This document shows, one piece after another, positions 44,994 to 54,029 of a DNA stretch of 64,000 nt. The stretch comes from Brachyspira hyodysenteriae ATCC 27164 (GTDB lineage: Bacteria; Spirochaetota; Brachyspiria; Brachyspirales; Brachyspiraceae), in contig NZ_CP015910.2 in the NCBI RefSeq assembly GCF_001676785.2, forward strand, positions 2,356,001-2,420,000, read 5' to 3'. Both the position numbers and the translations under genes were made by a program. The notes beneath the pieces were generated by a model. The model searched no databases, was not told the origin of the DNA, and saw only the letters and a list, made by a program, of their open reading frames with translations. The number at the start of each line of letters is the position of its first letter. The first letter of the stretch is position 1.

Positions 44994-45305
44994 AAATTAA
45001 TTTGATTTCCTTAAAATATTAAACTTACTTTTTTACTAATATTATATGATATAATAAAAATCTATAAAAAACAAGTATTTTATTTTTTTATTTAAAACAA
45101 ATAAATTCATACTCGTTTTTTATAAAAAAAGCTTATAAATTTCAATTTTTTTTATAAAATATATACTTTTTAATATTTATAGGAACTATATATTACTTCA
45201 CATTAATGACTTATTTAAAATAAAAAGTATATTTTAAATACATAAAAAATAATTATAAATGATTACATTATATTAATTTATATGTGAATCATAAATGGAG
45301 ATAAT
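44994..45305. other. 312-base divergent intergenic region
   Basis: Extremely A/T-rich DNA between lolA (minus) and the small STAS-linked gene (plus). No gene, G+C-rich repeat or confident promoter is visible; candidate -10 hexamers are too common here to choose between. Confidence 0.5.
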
Positions 45306-45542
45306 ATGAAAATAAACAATACAAAATACAATATGAAAAAATCAAGAACCATATATAGCAATAGAAGTGCTGTAATACAAAATGATGAGGAAATAGTGCT
45401 TCTTCTTGGGAATGAAATGAGAAAAGAAAATACGGTGGACGTTGATGCTGCTGTATATTTATCTCTTCCAAGCTTTTTAAGGCTGTATGATACTTTGAAA
45501 GAAAAAGTTGATAAATTTAGAGAAGGAGGAAATCTAATATAA
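45306..45542 (+). CDS. Small protein upstream of the STAS gene, DUF3467-like
   Basis: 78 residues, soluble. SNRSAVIQNDEEIVLLLGNE and VDAAVYLSLPSFLRLYDTLK weakly recall the DUF3467 family of small bacterial proteins. GGAG precedes the ATG. The STAS-like gene begins 25 bases after the stop, so the two are probably co-expressed. The match is by eye and tentative. Confidence 0.6.
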   Translation: MKINNTKYNMKKSRTIYSNRSAVIQNDEEIVLLLGNEMRKENTVDVDAAVYLSLPSFLRLYDTLKEKVDKFREGGNLI

Positions 45543-45567
45543 AATATTTTAATAAAGGAGTAAATTT

Positions 45568-45939
45568 ATGGAAAAAAATATTATAAAAAACAGTATAAAA
45601 GAATACTATATAAATAATGATAAAAATATAATACTGATAATAGAAAAAGACATTAATAAAAGCATATACAATGAACTTTATAATATAGTAAATAGGCTTT
45701 TAGAAAATCATGCAAAAAATATTATTATACATTTTAGAAACAATACAAAATATATAATATCAAATGCGATATATTTAATGCTTGAAGTTCAAAAAGTATT
45801 GGAATTTAGAGGAGGAAATCTAATATTAACGGGTTTAAATGAATATTCAAAATGGTCATTAAAATCATTAGAAGCACATAAAAAGATAAAAATACATGAT
45901 GATATACAAAATGCCATAAAAGAAGTAAAAGCATCATGA
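45568..45939 (+). CDS. STAS-domain protein (anti-sigma-factor-antagonist-like)
   Basis: 123 residues. The pattern of a STAS domain is visible: a strand-rich start (NIILIIEKDINKSIYNELYN), the central strand and loop ENHAKNIIIHFRNNTKYIIS, the helix AIYLMLEVQKVLEFRGG and NLILTGLNEYSKWSLKSLEA with a closing helix. The phosphorylatable Ser of classical SpoIIAA proteins (DSSG) is replaced by YIISNA, where the Ser may or may not serve. No anti-sigma kinase is adjacent. Strong ribosome site AAGGAG. Confidence 0.72.
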   Translation: MEKNIIKNSIKEYYINNDKNIILIIEKDINKSIYNELYNIVNRLLENHAKNIIIHFRNNTKYIISNAIYLMLEVQKVLEFRGGNLILTGLNEYSKWSLKSLEAHKKIKIHDDIQNAIKEVKAS

Positions 45940-45961
45940 TAATAACATCATAATAATAAAA

Positions 45962-45994
45962 AATAAGCAGGGATTTTTGATATCCTTGCTTATT
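45962..45994. terminator. Terminator between the STAS gene and the rhodanese gene
   Basis: AATAAGCAGGGAT pairs with ATCCTTGCTTATT apart from one mismatch. It sits between convergent genes, so it could serve both directions; T-runs are short. Confidence 0.6.
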
Positions 45995-46012
45995 ATTGTA
46001 TTATTAAAAAAA

Positions 46013-46405
46013 TTAATTTTGATTTGTTAATATAGCATTTACAAAATCAGCATAACTTATATTCTGTAAATTATAAACATGTAAAAAACCATTAGTAGCC
46101 ATTATACTTGAAGCTATAGAAGATCTGTTTCCGCTTCTGCAGTATACTATATATTCTTTATTTTTATCTAAAAGATCTATTTTACTTTTGAAATCAGTAT
46201 TAAGAACATCTATATTTATAGAATTAGGAGCACTTCCTCCCATATATTCTTCTGCTGTTCTTACATCTAATAAAACTAAATTTGTTGATTTACTCATTAA
46301 ATCCAATGCTTTTTTCAAATTAATATTATCATATGGTTTTTTAGAGCATGAAAATACAAATAATAATGACACTGAAATAATAAAATATAATAAAATTTTT
46401 TTCAT
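46013..46405 (-). CDS. Rhodanese-domain lipoprotein
   Basis: 130 residues from the ATG at 46405, preceded by AAGGAA; the frame extends nine codons upstream without a ribosome site. A signal peptide ends in lipobox VFSC (Cys20). A single rhodanese domain follows: LVLLDVRTAEEYMGGSAPNS, then the active-site loop YCRSGNRSS with the catalytic Cys. It may handle sulfane sulfur or thiols in the envelope; the substrate is unknown. Confidence 0.88.
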   Translation of the reverse strand: MKKILLYFIISVSLLFVFSCSKKPYDNINLKKALDLMSKSTNLVLLDVRTAEEYMGGSAPNSINIDVLNTDFKSKIDLLDKNKEYIVYCRSGNRSSIASSIMATNGFLHVYNLQNISYADFVNAILTNQN

Positions 46406-46567
46406 TTTTACAGTTCCTTTAAAATTATGCAAATATTATGTTAATAACAATAATATTATATTTATGCTTTTTGTCAAACAATTTTAGTAATAAACTAATT
46501 ATTTTTTATATTTTTGGCGATTATACTGTTTATATAATAAAGTATAAATTTGTTTGCGGATAATATA

Positions 46568-46714
46568 ATGATAAAAAAAATCTATTGTTTATTAGTTTTA
46601 ATTATGTTATTATTGTCTTGTGCTGATAAAAAAGAAACAGATAATAAAAATTCTATCAAAATTATAGAAGATGATGAATATATAAAAAATGTTATAAAGG
46701 ATTCTTCTAAATAA
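46568..46714 (+). CDS. 48-residue lipoprotein (very small gene)
   Basis: A complete short frame MIKKIYCLLVLIMLLLSC with lipobox LLSC (Cys18), then ADKKETDNKN and an acidic end. It stops 13 bases before the transporter gene, so it is probably first in a two-gene unit. A GCGGATAAT sequence before the ATG may be a weak ribosome site. The signal-peptide and lipobox layout supports a real gene despite its size. Confidence 0.65.
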   Translation: MIKKIYCLLVLIMLLLSCADKKETDNKNSIKIIEDDEYIKNVIKDSSK

Positions 46715-46727
46715 TTGGAAAAACACC

Positions 46728-47648
46728 ATGTTTATCAATCAAAATATTAAAGCATACTTATGCACATTTTTCAGTATATTAATGTGGGGTATTACTTTTA
46801 TTTCAACAAAAATATTATTAAGAGATTTTTCTCCTGTAGAAATACTTTTCAGCAGATTTTTATTAGGATTTGCTCTATTATTTATAATATATCCAAAAAA
46901 TAATAAGATATATTCAAAGAAAGAAGAAATATTATTTGCCATTACAGGATTAAGCGGAATAACACTTTATTATCTATTTGAAAATATGGCATTAAATTAT
47001 TCTCTCGCATCAAATGTTGGTATTTTAGTTGCTATAGGCCCATTATTTACAGGAATATTTGCTTCAATGTTTTTAAAAGAAAAACTAAAAACTAATTTTT
47101 TCGTAGGGTTTATATTTGCAATAATTGGAATAGCAGTAATAACTTTTAATGGAAAGTTTATATTAAAAATAAATCCTATAGGAGACATGTTTGCTCTGCT
47201 TGCTGCTGTTATGTGGGGAATATATTCTGTATTGGTAAAGAAAGCAGCAGACTTAGGACATAATTCTATTTTAATAACTAAAAAGACTTTTATGTATGGA
47301 ATAATATTTATGCTTCCTGTAATGTTTTTTATGGGATTTGATATAAATATAAATGATTATTTAAAACCTGTAAATTTGATTAATTTTTTATTTTTATCAT
47401 TTATAGCATGCACTTTATGTTTTATAACTTGGGCTTATGCAACAAAAATATTAGGTGCTGTAAAAACTAATACATACATATACCTAATACCTATAATAAC
47501 TTTAATTACTTCAAAAATAGTATTAAATGAAAATATAACTTTATTTGCTATTATAGGAATAATTTTTATATTGTTAGGTGTTATAATATCTCAGACAAAT
47601 ATTTCATTTAAAAATATAAATCAAAGAAAGATAATAAATAATCAATAA
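46728..47648 (+). CDS. EamA/DMT-superfamily transporter
   Basis: 306 residues with about ten membrane spans in two EamA halves. The first is INQNIKAYLCTFFSILMWGI through the LEPVLAALLAW-equivalent NVGILVAIGPLFTGIFASMF and LKEKLKTNFFVGFIFAIIGI. The second starts at GDMFALLAAVMWGIYSVLVK. Members export amino acids, nucleobases or drugs; the substrate cannot be predicted. It meets nth end to end with a 4-base gap. Confidence 0.88.
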   Translation: MFINQNIKAYLCTFFSILMWGITFISTKILLRDFSPVEILFSRFLLGFALLFIIYPKNNKIYSKKEEILFAITGLSGITLYYLFENMALNYSLASNVGILVAIGPLFTGIFASMFLKEKLKTNFFVGFIFAIIGIAVITFNGKFILKINPIGDMFALLAAVMWGIYSVLVKKAADLGHNSILITKKTFMYGIIFMLPVMFFMGFDININDYLKPVNLINFLFLSFIACTLCFITWAYATKILGAVKTNTYIYLIPIITLITSKIVLNENITLFAIIGIIFILLGVIISQTNISFKNINQRKIINNQ

Positions 47649-47652
47649 GGAT

Positions 47653-48342
47653 TTATTTCTTTTTGCTGGATTTTTTTTCTTTAGTATCTTTATATTCATT
47701 TTTGAAATAATCGCAGTACTGAGAAACTGTACATTTTGAGCATAATGGAGAAATAGGCTTGCATAAATTCTGCCCGTAAACAACCAAAGTATCATTATAA
47801 ACTCTCCAATATTCTTTAGGTAATTTATCTCTCAATGCAAACTCTGTTTCTTCAGGAGTTTTTGTATTAACATACCCAAATCTATTTGATATTCTATGAA
47901 CATGAGTATCTACGCATATACCATCTTTATCAAAAGCTTCAGTTACTACTAAATTGGCAACCTTTCTTCCAACACCTTTGAGTTTCAAAAGTTCATCTAT
48001 TTCATCAGGAACTTGTCCTTTAAAATCATCTATTATCATTTGAGATACTTCTAATATGTTTTTAGCTTTCACTTTATAAAAACCTACAGGATATATTAAC
48101 TTTGCAATTTCTTCTTCTGAAAGTTTAAGCATATCTTTAGGATTACCTGCTTTCTCAAATAATCTCATAGAAGCATCTCTTGTTGTAGGATCTTTTGTTC
48201 TAAGTGAAAGCATTGTAGATATTAAAATTTTATAAGCATCTCTATTTGTTAATAATTTTATTTCAGTTACAACAGGCATAGGCATTTCTTTAGTAACTTT
48301 TGTAAGCTCTTTCATTATTGGGTGAATATCATTATCATTCAT
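47653..48342 (-). CDS. nth: Endonuclease III
   Basis: 229 residues from the ATG at 48342, which follows GAGGA; the TTG at the frame's beginning lies next to that ribosome site. A base-excision DNA glycosylase/AP lyase for oxidised pyrimidines. The helix-hairpin-helix is [15 protein letters not shown] with the catalytic Lys; the catalytic Asp is in [12 protein letters not shown]. The [4Fe-4S] loop is C-x6-C-x2-C-x5-C ([18 protein letters not shown]). A basic tail ends KEKKSSKKK. Confidence 0.95.
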   Translation of the reverse strand: MNDNDIHPIMKELTKVTKEMPMPVVTEIKLLTNRDAYKILISTMLSLRTKDPTTRDASMRLFEKAGNPKDMLKLSEEEIAKLIYPVGFYKVKAKNILEVSQMIIDDFKGQVPDEIDELLKLKGVGRKVANLVVTEAFDKDGICVDTHVHRISNRFGYVNTKTPEETEFALRDKLPKEYWRVYNDTLVVYGQNLCKPISPLCSKCTVSQYCDYFKNEYKDTKEKKSSKKK

Positions 48343-48377
48343 AAAATATATCCTCAATCTAACATAACAATAATAAA

Positions 48378-49430
48378 TTATTTATTAAACAAATACCAAA
48401 ATTTAGAATCTTTTCTTATGAAAGGTTTAAGCTCTAAATAAGTAAAATCAATTTCTATAATACCTTGAGCATAATCGGCTATTTTATATAATGGCCATAT
48501 AAATTTCACCCCTGAAGGAGTAATATCATAAATATCGCTAAGTCTAATAGAATAAAAATCAAAAAAGTCTTTTTCTGTAAAATTTCTAAGTAATTTAGCT
48601 CTCATCAAATTAATCAATTCTCTATCATTTTCATTTTCTACAAGCTCAGATAAATTTGTACCTATCTTCTCCCCTGTTGAAATCAAATATATAGAAGGGA
48701 CAATATTATATATTCCATGCATTCCGCCGGTATAAGAATAATTATATATAGAAAATGATATAATATTTTGATCTAAATATGAAACATCTATTTCTTTTAT
48801 AACATGAAAATCATCTTTGTTGTATGATGATCTTTTCCATACATTATACTCATCAATAATTGAATTGTTAAGAATATATGCTATTCTGTTTGTGTTTAAA
48901 GATTTTATTCCATCAACATCTAAAGAAATTCTATCTAAATTATTAAGACTTTTTTCATTTTTTAATATAACAGCATCTTTACTAGATATAAATTTTCTAT
49001 TGTCATCAAAATCTATTTCCAATGTTGAATTTATAATATTCAAATTATCTATAGGATATGACTCATTTTTAGAAAAATAAAAGTCATATTTATTATTACC
49101 ATCATAAGATGACCATTCTCCAGAAAAATATAAATCATTAGAAACTATTCCATTGAAATATCCTGTTATACGATTATTAACTTTTTCCTCAATATATATC
49201 TTATTTTGTTTAATATATCCGTCTATATCTATAAACTGATTTATATTTTTATAATAATATCTTCCAGCAATATTAGTTCCTTCTAAATATAAATACATAG
49301 TTATTTCAGAATTTCCTATATTTCCATTACATATATAAAAATTTACAAAAGAAATTTGAGGCTGCTGAGAAAATAAAATATTTGAACAAAAAACAAATAA
49401 AAATATATAAATAAATTTCAATATCTTCAA
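48378..49430 (-). CDS. Secreted DUF3298-type protein
   Basis: 350 residues from a TTG start (no ATG available nearby; AAAGAG upstream is a weak ribosome site). A signal peptide ends ILFSQ. The first half is beta-rich with unusual Gly/Tyr content ([15 protein letters not shown]). The second half matches the DUF3298/RsiV-type module: [20 protein letters not shown], then [20 protein letters not shown]. That module is common in periplasmic proteins including lysozyme-sensing anti-sigma RsiV, but there is no membrane span here. Function unknown. Confidence 0.75.
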   Translation of the reverse strand: MKILKFIYIFLFVFCSNILFSQQPQISFVNFYICNGNIGNSEITMYLYLEGTNIAGRYYYKNINQFIDIDGYIKQNKIYIEEKVNNRITGYFNGIVSNDLYFSGEWSSYDGNNKYDFYFSKNESYPIDNLNIINSTLEIDFDDNRKFISSKDAVILKNEKSLNNLDRISLDVDGIKSLNTNRIAYILNNSIIDEYNVWKRSSYNKDDFHVIKEIDVSYLDQNIISFSIYNYSYTGGMHGIYNIVPSIYLISTGEKIGTNLSELVENENDRELINLMRAKLLRNFTEKDFFDFYSIRLSDIYDITPSGVKFIWPLYKIADYAQGIIEIDFTYLELKPFIRKDSKFWYLFNK

Positions 49431-49487
49431 ATTATTATGCTCTTTTAAATTTATTTAATAATAAACCTTTATATTATATATTTTTCA

Positions 49488-49526
49488 AAAAATAAAACAA
49501 GGGCAACACTAATAAGCATTGCCCTT
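49488..49526 (-). terminator. Terminator after tpiA
   Basis: AAGGGCAA (49499-49506) and TTGCCCTT (49519-49526) with a 12-base loop, followed on the minus strand by GTTTTATTTTTTG. Confidence 0.85.
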
Positions 49527-49561
49527 AAAAAATAATACAATAATTATATTCTTAAATTAAT

Positions 49562-50323
49562 TTACTTAGCTACATAATTAACTATTCTAGCAAATTTATC
49601 AGCAACCAAAGATGCACCGCCAACTAATGCTCCATCTATATTAGGCATATTAAGTAAATCATCAGCATTTTTCTCATTAACGCTTCCGCCGTAAAGTATA
49701 ATCATACCTTCAGCTACACTATCATTATAAAGAGATTTCAAAGTTTCTCTAATAGTTTTATGTACATCATCTGCATCCTGAGGAGTAGCAGTTTTACCTG
49801 TACCAATAGCCCAAACAGGTTCATAAGCTATAACAACTTTTTTAGCCTCAGCTTCGCTTAAACCTTTAAATGCTTCTTTAGTTTGAGTACTTACTATATC
49901 AGAAGTAATACCTTTTTCTCTCTCTTCTAAATGTTCTCCTACACATAAAACAGGAATAAGATTTTTATCTAAAGCTCTTTTTACCTTTTTATTTATAAGT
50001 TCATCTTTCTCACCAAATATATCGCGGCATTCAGAGTGTCCTATAATAACATACTCACATCCTACAGCTAAAAGCATGTCGGCAGAAATTTGACCAGTGA
50101 AAGCACCTTTTTCCTCAAAATATAAATTCTGAGCACCTAATTTAATATTAGTTCCTTTAATTGCATTATTAACATCACTTAAACAAGTAAATGTAGGTGC
50201 AATCATAATATCTCTGTCTTTAACATCTTTAACTAAGCCCTTCAAACTATTAACTAATTCTAAAGCTTCTTTATTGGAATTATTCATTTTCCAATTACCA
50301 GCAATAAGTTTTTTTCTAGCCAT
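49562..50323 (-). CDS. tpiA: Triosephosphate isomerase
   Basis: 253 residues, the standard length. Interconverts dihydroxyacetone phosphate and glyceraldehyde 3-phosphate in glycolysis. Catalytic and signature residues: Lys in GNWKMNN, His in VIIGHSECR, Glu in AYEPVWAIGTGKTAT, and the phosphate-binding LYGGSVNEKNA with DGALVGGASL. Ribosome site GGAG. Transcribed in the same direction as the hydrolase upstream (23-base gap). Confidence 0.97.
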   Translation of the reverse strand: MARKKLIAGNWKMNNSNKEALELVNSLKGLVKDVKDRDIMIAPTFTCLSDVNNAIKGTNIKLGAQNLYFEEKGAFTGQISADMLLAVGCEYVIIGHSECRDIFGEKDELINKKVKRALDKNLIPVLCVGEHLEEREKGITSDIVSTQTKEAFKGLSEAEAKKVVIAYEPVWAIGTGKTATPQDADDVHKTIRETLKSLYNDSVAEGMIILYGGSVNEKNADDLLNMPNIDGALVGGASLVADKFARIVNYVAK

Positions 50324-50346
50324 TTTATTTCTCCTAAATTATATAA

Positions 50347-50910
50347 TTAATTATCTTTTAATAATTTGCTTACATCTTTAAAACAAGGAACTTTACAATT
50401 TTCTATATGACCAAATATTATCATCTCTGTGCTTACTATATTAGCACCAAGTTTTCTCATTTGTTCCAAACCTATTTCCTTATTTTCTTTTGTTCTTGAA
50501 GTACAAGCATCAGCAACTACATATACATTATAACCATTTTCAAGTAAATGCACAACACTATAATATACGCATACATGTGTTTCTATACCAAAAACTACAA
50601 TATTTTTTTTATTGATTTTATTAAATTCTTCTACAAAATCTTCAGTTCCAAATATGCTGAAATATTCTTTAGCAAATAATTTGTAATTTTTAGGAAATAT
50701 AATTTTTTCGTCAGTGCCTCCAAGACCTTTAGGATACTGTTCTGTAACCAAAACAGGTATATTATGCATATCAGCAGTTCTAAAGAGCATATTAGTATTT
50801 TTGATAACAGTATCTACATCATAAACAGCATTTATTAATTTAGCCTGCTCATCTATACATATATATAAAGTATCATCTTTATTGATCAAAGGTTGTTTCA
50901 TTAATCTCAT
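50347..50910 (-). CDS. Isochorismatase-family cysteine hydrolase
   Basis: 187 residues from the ATG at 50910, which follows AAGGAG; the open frame extends 12 codons upstream without support. The triad is Asp20 in YICIDEQ, a Lys in KLFAKEYFSIF and the Cys nucleophile in GIETHVCVYYSV. Relatives hydrolyse isochorismate, nicotinamide or N-carbamoyl compounds; the sequence does not decide. Probably co-transcribed with tpiA. Confidence 0.88.
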   Translation of the reverse strand: MRLMKQPLINKDDTLYICIDEQAKLINAVYDVDTVIKNTNMLFRTADMHNIPVLVTEQYPKGLGGTDEKIIFPKNYKLFAKEYFSIFGTEDFVEEFNKINKKNIVVFGIETHVCVYYSVVHLLENGYNVYVVADACTSRTKENKEIGLEQMRKLGANIVSTEMIIFGHIENCKVPCFKDVSKLLKDN

Positions 50911-50980
50911 AAATAACTCCTTAAATATAATTTTTAATATAAACAAATTATATTGTAAAATAAAAAAAATACAATAAAAA

Positions 50981-51007
50981 AAGGGGAAACTATTAAAGTT
51001 TCCCCTT
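50981..51007 (-). terminator. Terminator after flaA
   Basis: Perfect arms AAGGGGAAAC (50981-50990) and GTTTCCCCTT (50998-51007) with a 7-base loop, followed on the minus strand by TTTTTATTG. Located 39 bases beyond flaA. Confidence 0.9.
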
Positions 51008-51045
51008 AATCTATTAATTAGCCTTTTATTTCCAAACTAATTTAA

Positions 51046-52008
51046 TTATTGAGCTTGTTCTTGAGCAGCGCCTGTGTCAGCAGCACCTGTATTAGCAGCA
51101 GCACCTTGATCAGCAGCAGTACCGTCGCCTATACGTCTTTGTTCAAGATCTCTTAACTCAGCTTGTTCACGTATTCTAGCAGATTCGATAGCTTGTTTTC
51201 TATCGTTTTCTGTTTTTAATAACTGCCAAGTAGCTTCATCGTCGATATCTTCTTCAAAATCAACAACTACTACGTCATACTCAAGTGTTACATCTTTAAC
51301 GTAAGTGATGAAATCTCCGCCTTTAGTATCTTTAGTTCTATAGAAACCTAAAGAATCTAATTTAACAGAAGGGATCATTCTAGGATAAAGAGGTTCTCTT
51401 ACTAATACTCTGTCGCGAACATTAGGTAAGTATTCTCTGTTTTCCCATCTTACTTGTCTCCAACCGTTGAAGTAAACAGTACCCATTGGATAAGATTTTA
51501 ATTCACCAAATTCATTTTGTAAGTTTACGAAATAACTAATTAAATAGTTACGTCCATAAACCCAAGAACTAATAGATTTGATTTCGCCAACGTTATGTAT
51601 AACACCTTTACCTTCTGTATATTTAGTACCATCAGCACCGCCATACATTTCAAGTTCATATACTGGTTTTACTAAAGCATAACTGTTCCAAGCTGCTAAT
51701 GGGAAATGTACTCTTACACCAAGAACTTTACCTGCTTCCCAAGCACCGTTGTTACCTTTACTGTCTACGTTAGTAACATAAGAATTTCTGCGATTCTCTG
51801 TTAATCTAGCAGATTCATTCAACCATACTACCCAGTTATCATTATAAAGATTTTCTGCAACTGGAACTACTTCATTTGTATCACCTTCTCCAGCTTGTAA
51901 GTTATCAGCATTACCTGTTAAAGCAAAATCAATCAAAGTTGAGTTTGTTAAACCGTAAGCAGATGCAGCGATAAAAATGGAAGTTAATACTACGAATAAC
52001 TTTTTCAT
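51046..52008 (-). CDS. flaA: Periplasmic flagellar filament sheath protein FlaA
   Basis: 320 residues. A signal peptide (1-19, ending ASAYG) marks export to the periplasm, where FlaA forms the sheath of spirochaete flagella around the FlaB core. Family blocks are [58 protein letters not shown] and [20 protein letters not shown]. The C-terminus is an Ala/Gln-rich low-complexity tail ([20 protein letters not shown]). Ribosome site AAGGAG. A consensus sigma-70-type promoter and its own terminator make it monocistronic. Confidence 0.95.
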
Positions 52009-52055
52009 AATTTATTGCACTCCTTGTACTAATTAATAAGCATAATAATACAACT

Positions 52056-52084
52056 TTTATACACTAAATTTCTTAATTTGTCAA
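52056..52084 (-). promoter_or_regulatory. Sigma-70-type promoter of flaA
   Basis: On the minus strand, exact TTGACA (52084-52079), a 17-base spacer and TATAAA (52061-52056). The leader is about 45 bases. No sigma-28-type sequence (TAAA-N15-GCCGATAA) is seen. Confidence 0.8.
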
Positions 52085-52114
52085 GCAAATTTAATCAAAA
52101 AAATAAATCATTAT

Positions 52115-52142
52115 TTGACATTATCTGTTATTAATGTAGAAT
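52115..52142 (+). promoter_or_regulatory. Promoter for the Clp-fold protease gene
   Basis: Exact TTGACA (52115-52120), 16-base spacer, TAGAAT (52137-52142), 46 bases before the start codon. Divergent from the flaA promoter, with about 30 bases between the two -35 boxes. Confidence 0.65.
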
Positions 52143-52188
52143 CTAATGAAAAAATGTAATTATGTAAATTAAAAAAGAGGTTTATGCT

Positions 52189-53199
52189 ATGGCTGACAAG
52201 AAATCGCAAACTAAAACTATAAAACCGCCTATACTATTTTCTAAAACTCAGGAAATTATAAATAAAATTACAAAACAGCTTGATGCTCCATTACTTTCAT
52301 ATTGGAACTCAAATGGAGGAAGCGTATGCCAAAATGATGTTATTGTACTCTCTGATATACTTAAACATATAGGTAAATGCGATAAAATATACTTCTTTAT
52401 AAAAAGCTCAGGAGGAAGCGGACAGGCATCTTTAAGAATAGTACATTTACTTAGGCAGTCTTGTAAAAAAGTTATAGCATTACTTCCTTTAGAAGCTGCA
52501 AGTGCCGCTACTATGCTTTGTTTAGGTGCCGATGAAATACAAATGGGACCTTTAGCTTTTATAACAGCAGTAGATACATCTCTTCAGCATGAATTATCTC
52601 CTGTTAATAAGGATAATAGCCTTGTGTATGTTAGTCAAGACGAGTTAGCTAGGGTTATAAAGTTATGGAAAGAACAATCAAATAATAATGATAATAATCC
52701 TTATGAGCATATATACAAATATATACATCCATTGGTTTTAGGTGCAGTAGACAGAGCTTCAAGCCTCTCTATAAAACTATGCAAAGATATTTTATCATAT
52801 CATATGAAAGATCAAAAATTAATAGATGAAATATCAAATTCTCTAAATTCAGCATACCCTTCACATAATTACCCTATTACCATAAGAGAAGCCAAAAAAT
52901 TAGGACTTAATGTAAAAGAAATGGATGATAAATTAAATGAATCATTAATGTCATTAAATGAATATTATTCAGAAATGGGACAAAAATCCTGCACAGATTA
53001 TGATGAAATTAATTATCATGACAATGAAATATTAAATATACATGAGGGAAGCGGCATACAAATATATTATCAAGAAGATAAAGATTGGCATTACAGAGTT
53101 GAAGAAAGAAGATGGATTCCTATGAATGACAATAGCTCTTGGATAAAAAATACTTTGATTAACGGAAAGCAAAATAGAAGTAAATTTCATATTAGATAA
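52189..53199 (+). CDS. ClpP/SppA-fold serine protease, SDH-proteinase type
   Basis: 336 residues, no signal peptide. The crotonase-like protease core is recognisable: IYFFIKSSGGSGQASLRIVH (the glycine-rich oxyanion region), then ALLPLEAASAATMLCLGADE with the presumed nucleophile Ser105 and MGPLAFITAVD. The best match by eye is the serine-dehydrogenase-proteinase-like family (SDH_sah). The C-terminal ~70 residues (YQEDKDWHYRVEERRWIPMN) are an extra domain. Substrate unknown. Ribosome site GAGG. Confidence 0.75.
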   Translation: MADKKSQTKTIKPPILFSKTQEIINKITKQLDAPLLSYWNSNGGSVCQNDVIVLSDILKHIGKCDKIYFFIKSSGGSGQASLRIVHLLRQSCKKVIALLPLEAASAATMLCLGADEIQMGPLAFITAVDTSLQHELSPVNKDNSLVYVSQDELARVIKLWKEQSNNNDNNPYEHIYKYIHPLVLGAVDRASSLSIKLCKDILSYHMKDQKLIDEISNSLNSAYPSHNYPITIREAKKLGLNVKEMDDKLNESLMSLNEYYSEMGQKSCTDYDEINYHDNEILNIHEGSGIQIYYQEDKDWHYRVEERRWIPMNDNSSWIKNTLINGKQNRSKFHIR

Positions 53200-53201
53200 T
53201 A

Positions 53202-54029
53202 CTATCTGATGCTTTGAGTATAATCATTATCATTTTTCTTTTTAATTTTATTTCTATACCATTTCTTTATTGGTTTGAATAGTATGTCTGTTATCCAGCC
53301 ATTATCAGTTGGAAATACTCTTCTTCTTGATATAAATAATATACATTTTCCTACCCATAAAACCTTACTGCTGGCATCGCATACATCATTTGAATATTTG
53401 GCATCATCTCCGTCTCCGATTCTAACTGTCCAACCGCCTATTTTTTTAGCTATTTCTGTTTTGGTTGCTATGCCTGTTGTATGAGTTCTATTTGGTACAT
53501 TCCATATACTGACAAAACCTTTTTTATTTTTCATCATATTAAACCATTTACAAATCCAAGGAACAAATTGAACAGGAAAACGCTTCATCATAAATCTAGG
53601 ACAATGTCTTATAAAACCAACATAACTTTTAGAATAATTTTCAGGAAGTACATCATAAAATGCCTCTAATACAGCATAAGTTTTGCATAATGTTGTATCT
53701 ACCTTACCATCTACTATAGGTCTTACCATTTTTTCTACAAAATTATCAGATATTGCTATATCAGCATCGCAAAATATTATAACTTTTCCAAGAGCTTCTT
53801 TTAATCCTGTATTTCTCATATATTGTACGTCAGATTTTCTATCATTATGAACTATTCGCACATTTTGATAAGACTTTGCTATATCCAATGTTTTATCTGT
53901 TGATGAATCATCTATTATAAGTATATCTATTTTTAAATCAGTCTTTTGTGCTTTAATAGAATCAAGCAATATAGGCAAATATTTTTCTTCGTTATATGTA
54001 GTTATAGAGAGAGTTACATCATAATCCAT
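53202..54029 (-). CDS. Family 2 glycosyltransferase
   Basis: 275 residues from the ATG at 54029, preceded by AAGGA; the frame's TTG at 54044 lies inside that site. The GT-A fold is shown by VTLSITTYNEEKYLPILLDS, ILIIDDSSTDKT and the metal-binding DAD in VIIFCDADIAISDNF. It overlaps the end of the GT9 gene by 11 bases, so the two are translationally coupled and probably act on the same envelope glycan. Donor and acceptor unknown. Confidence 0.9.
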   Translation of the reverse strand: MDYDVTLSITTYNEEKYLPILLDSIKAQKTDLKIDILIIDDSSTDKTLDIAKSYQNVRIVHNDRKSDVQYMRNTGLKEALGKVIIFCDADIAISDNFVEKMVRPIVDGKVDTTLCKTYAVLEAFYDVLPENYSKSYVGFIRHCPRFMMKRFPVQFVPWICKWFNMMKNKKGFVSIWNVPNRTHTTGIATKTEIAKKIGGWTVRIGDGDDAKYSNDVCDASSKVLWVGKCILFISRRRVFPTDNGWITDILFKPIKKWYRNKIKKKNDNDYTQSIR

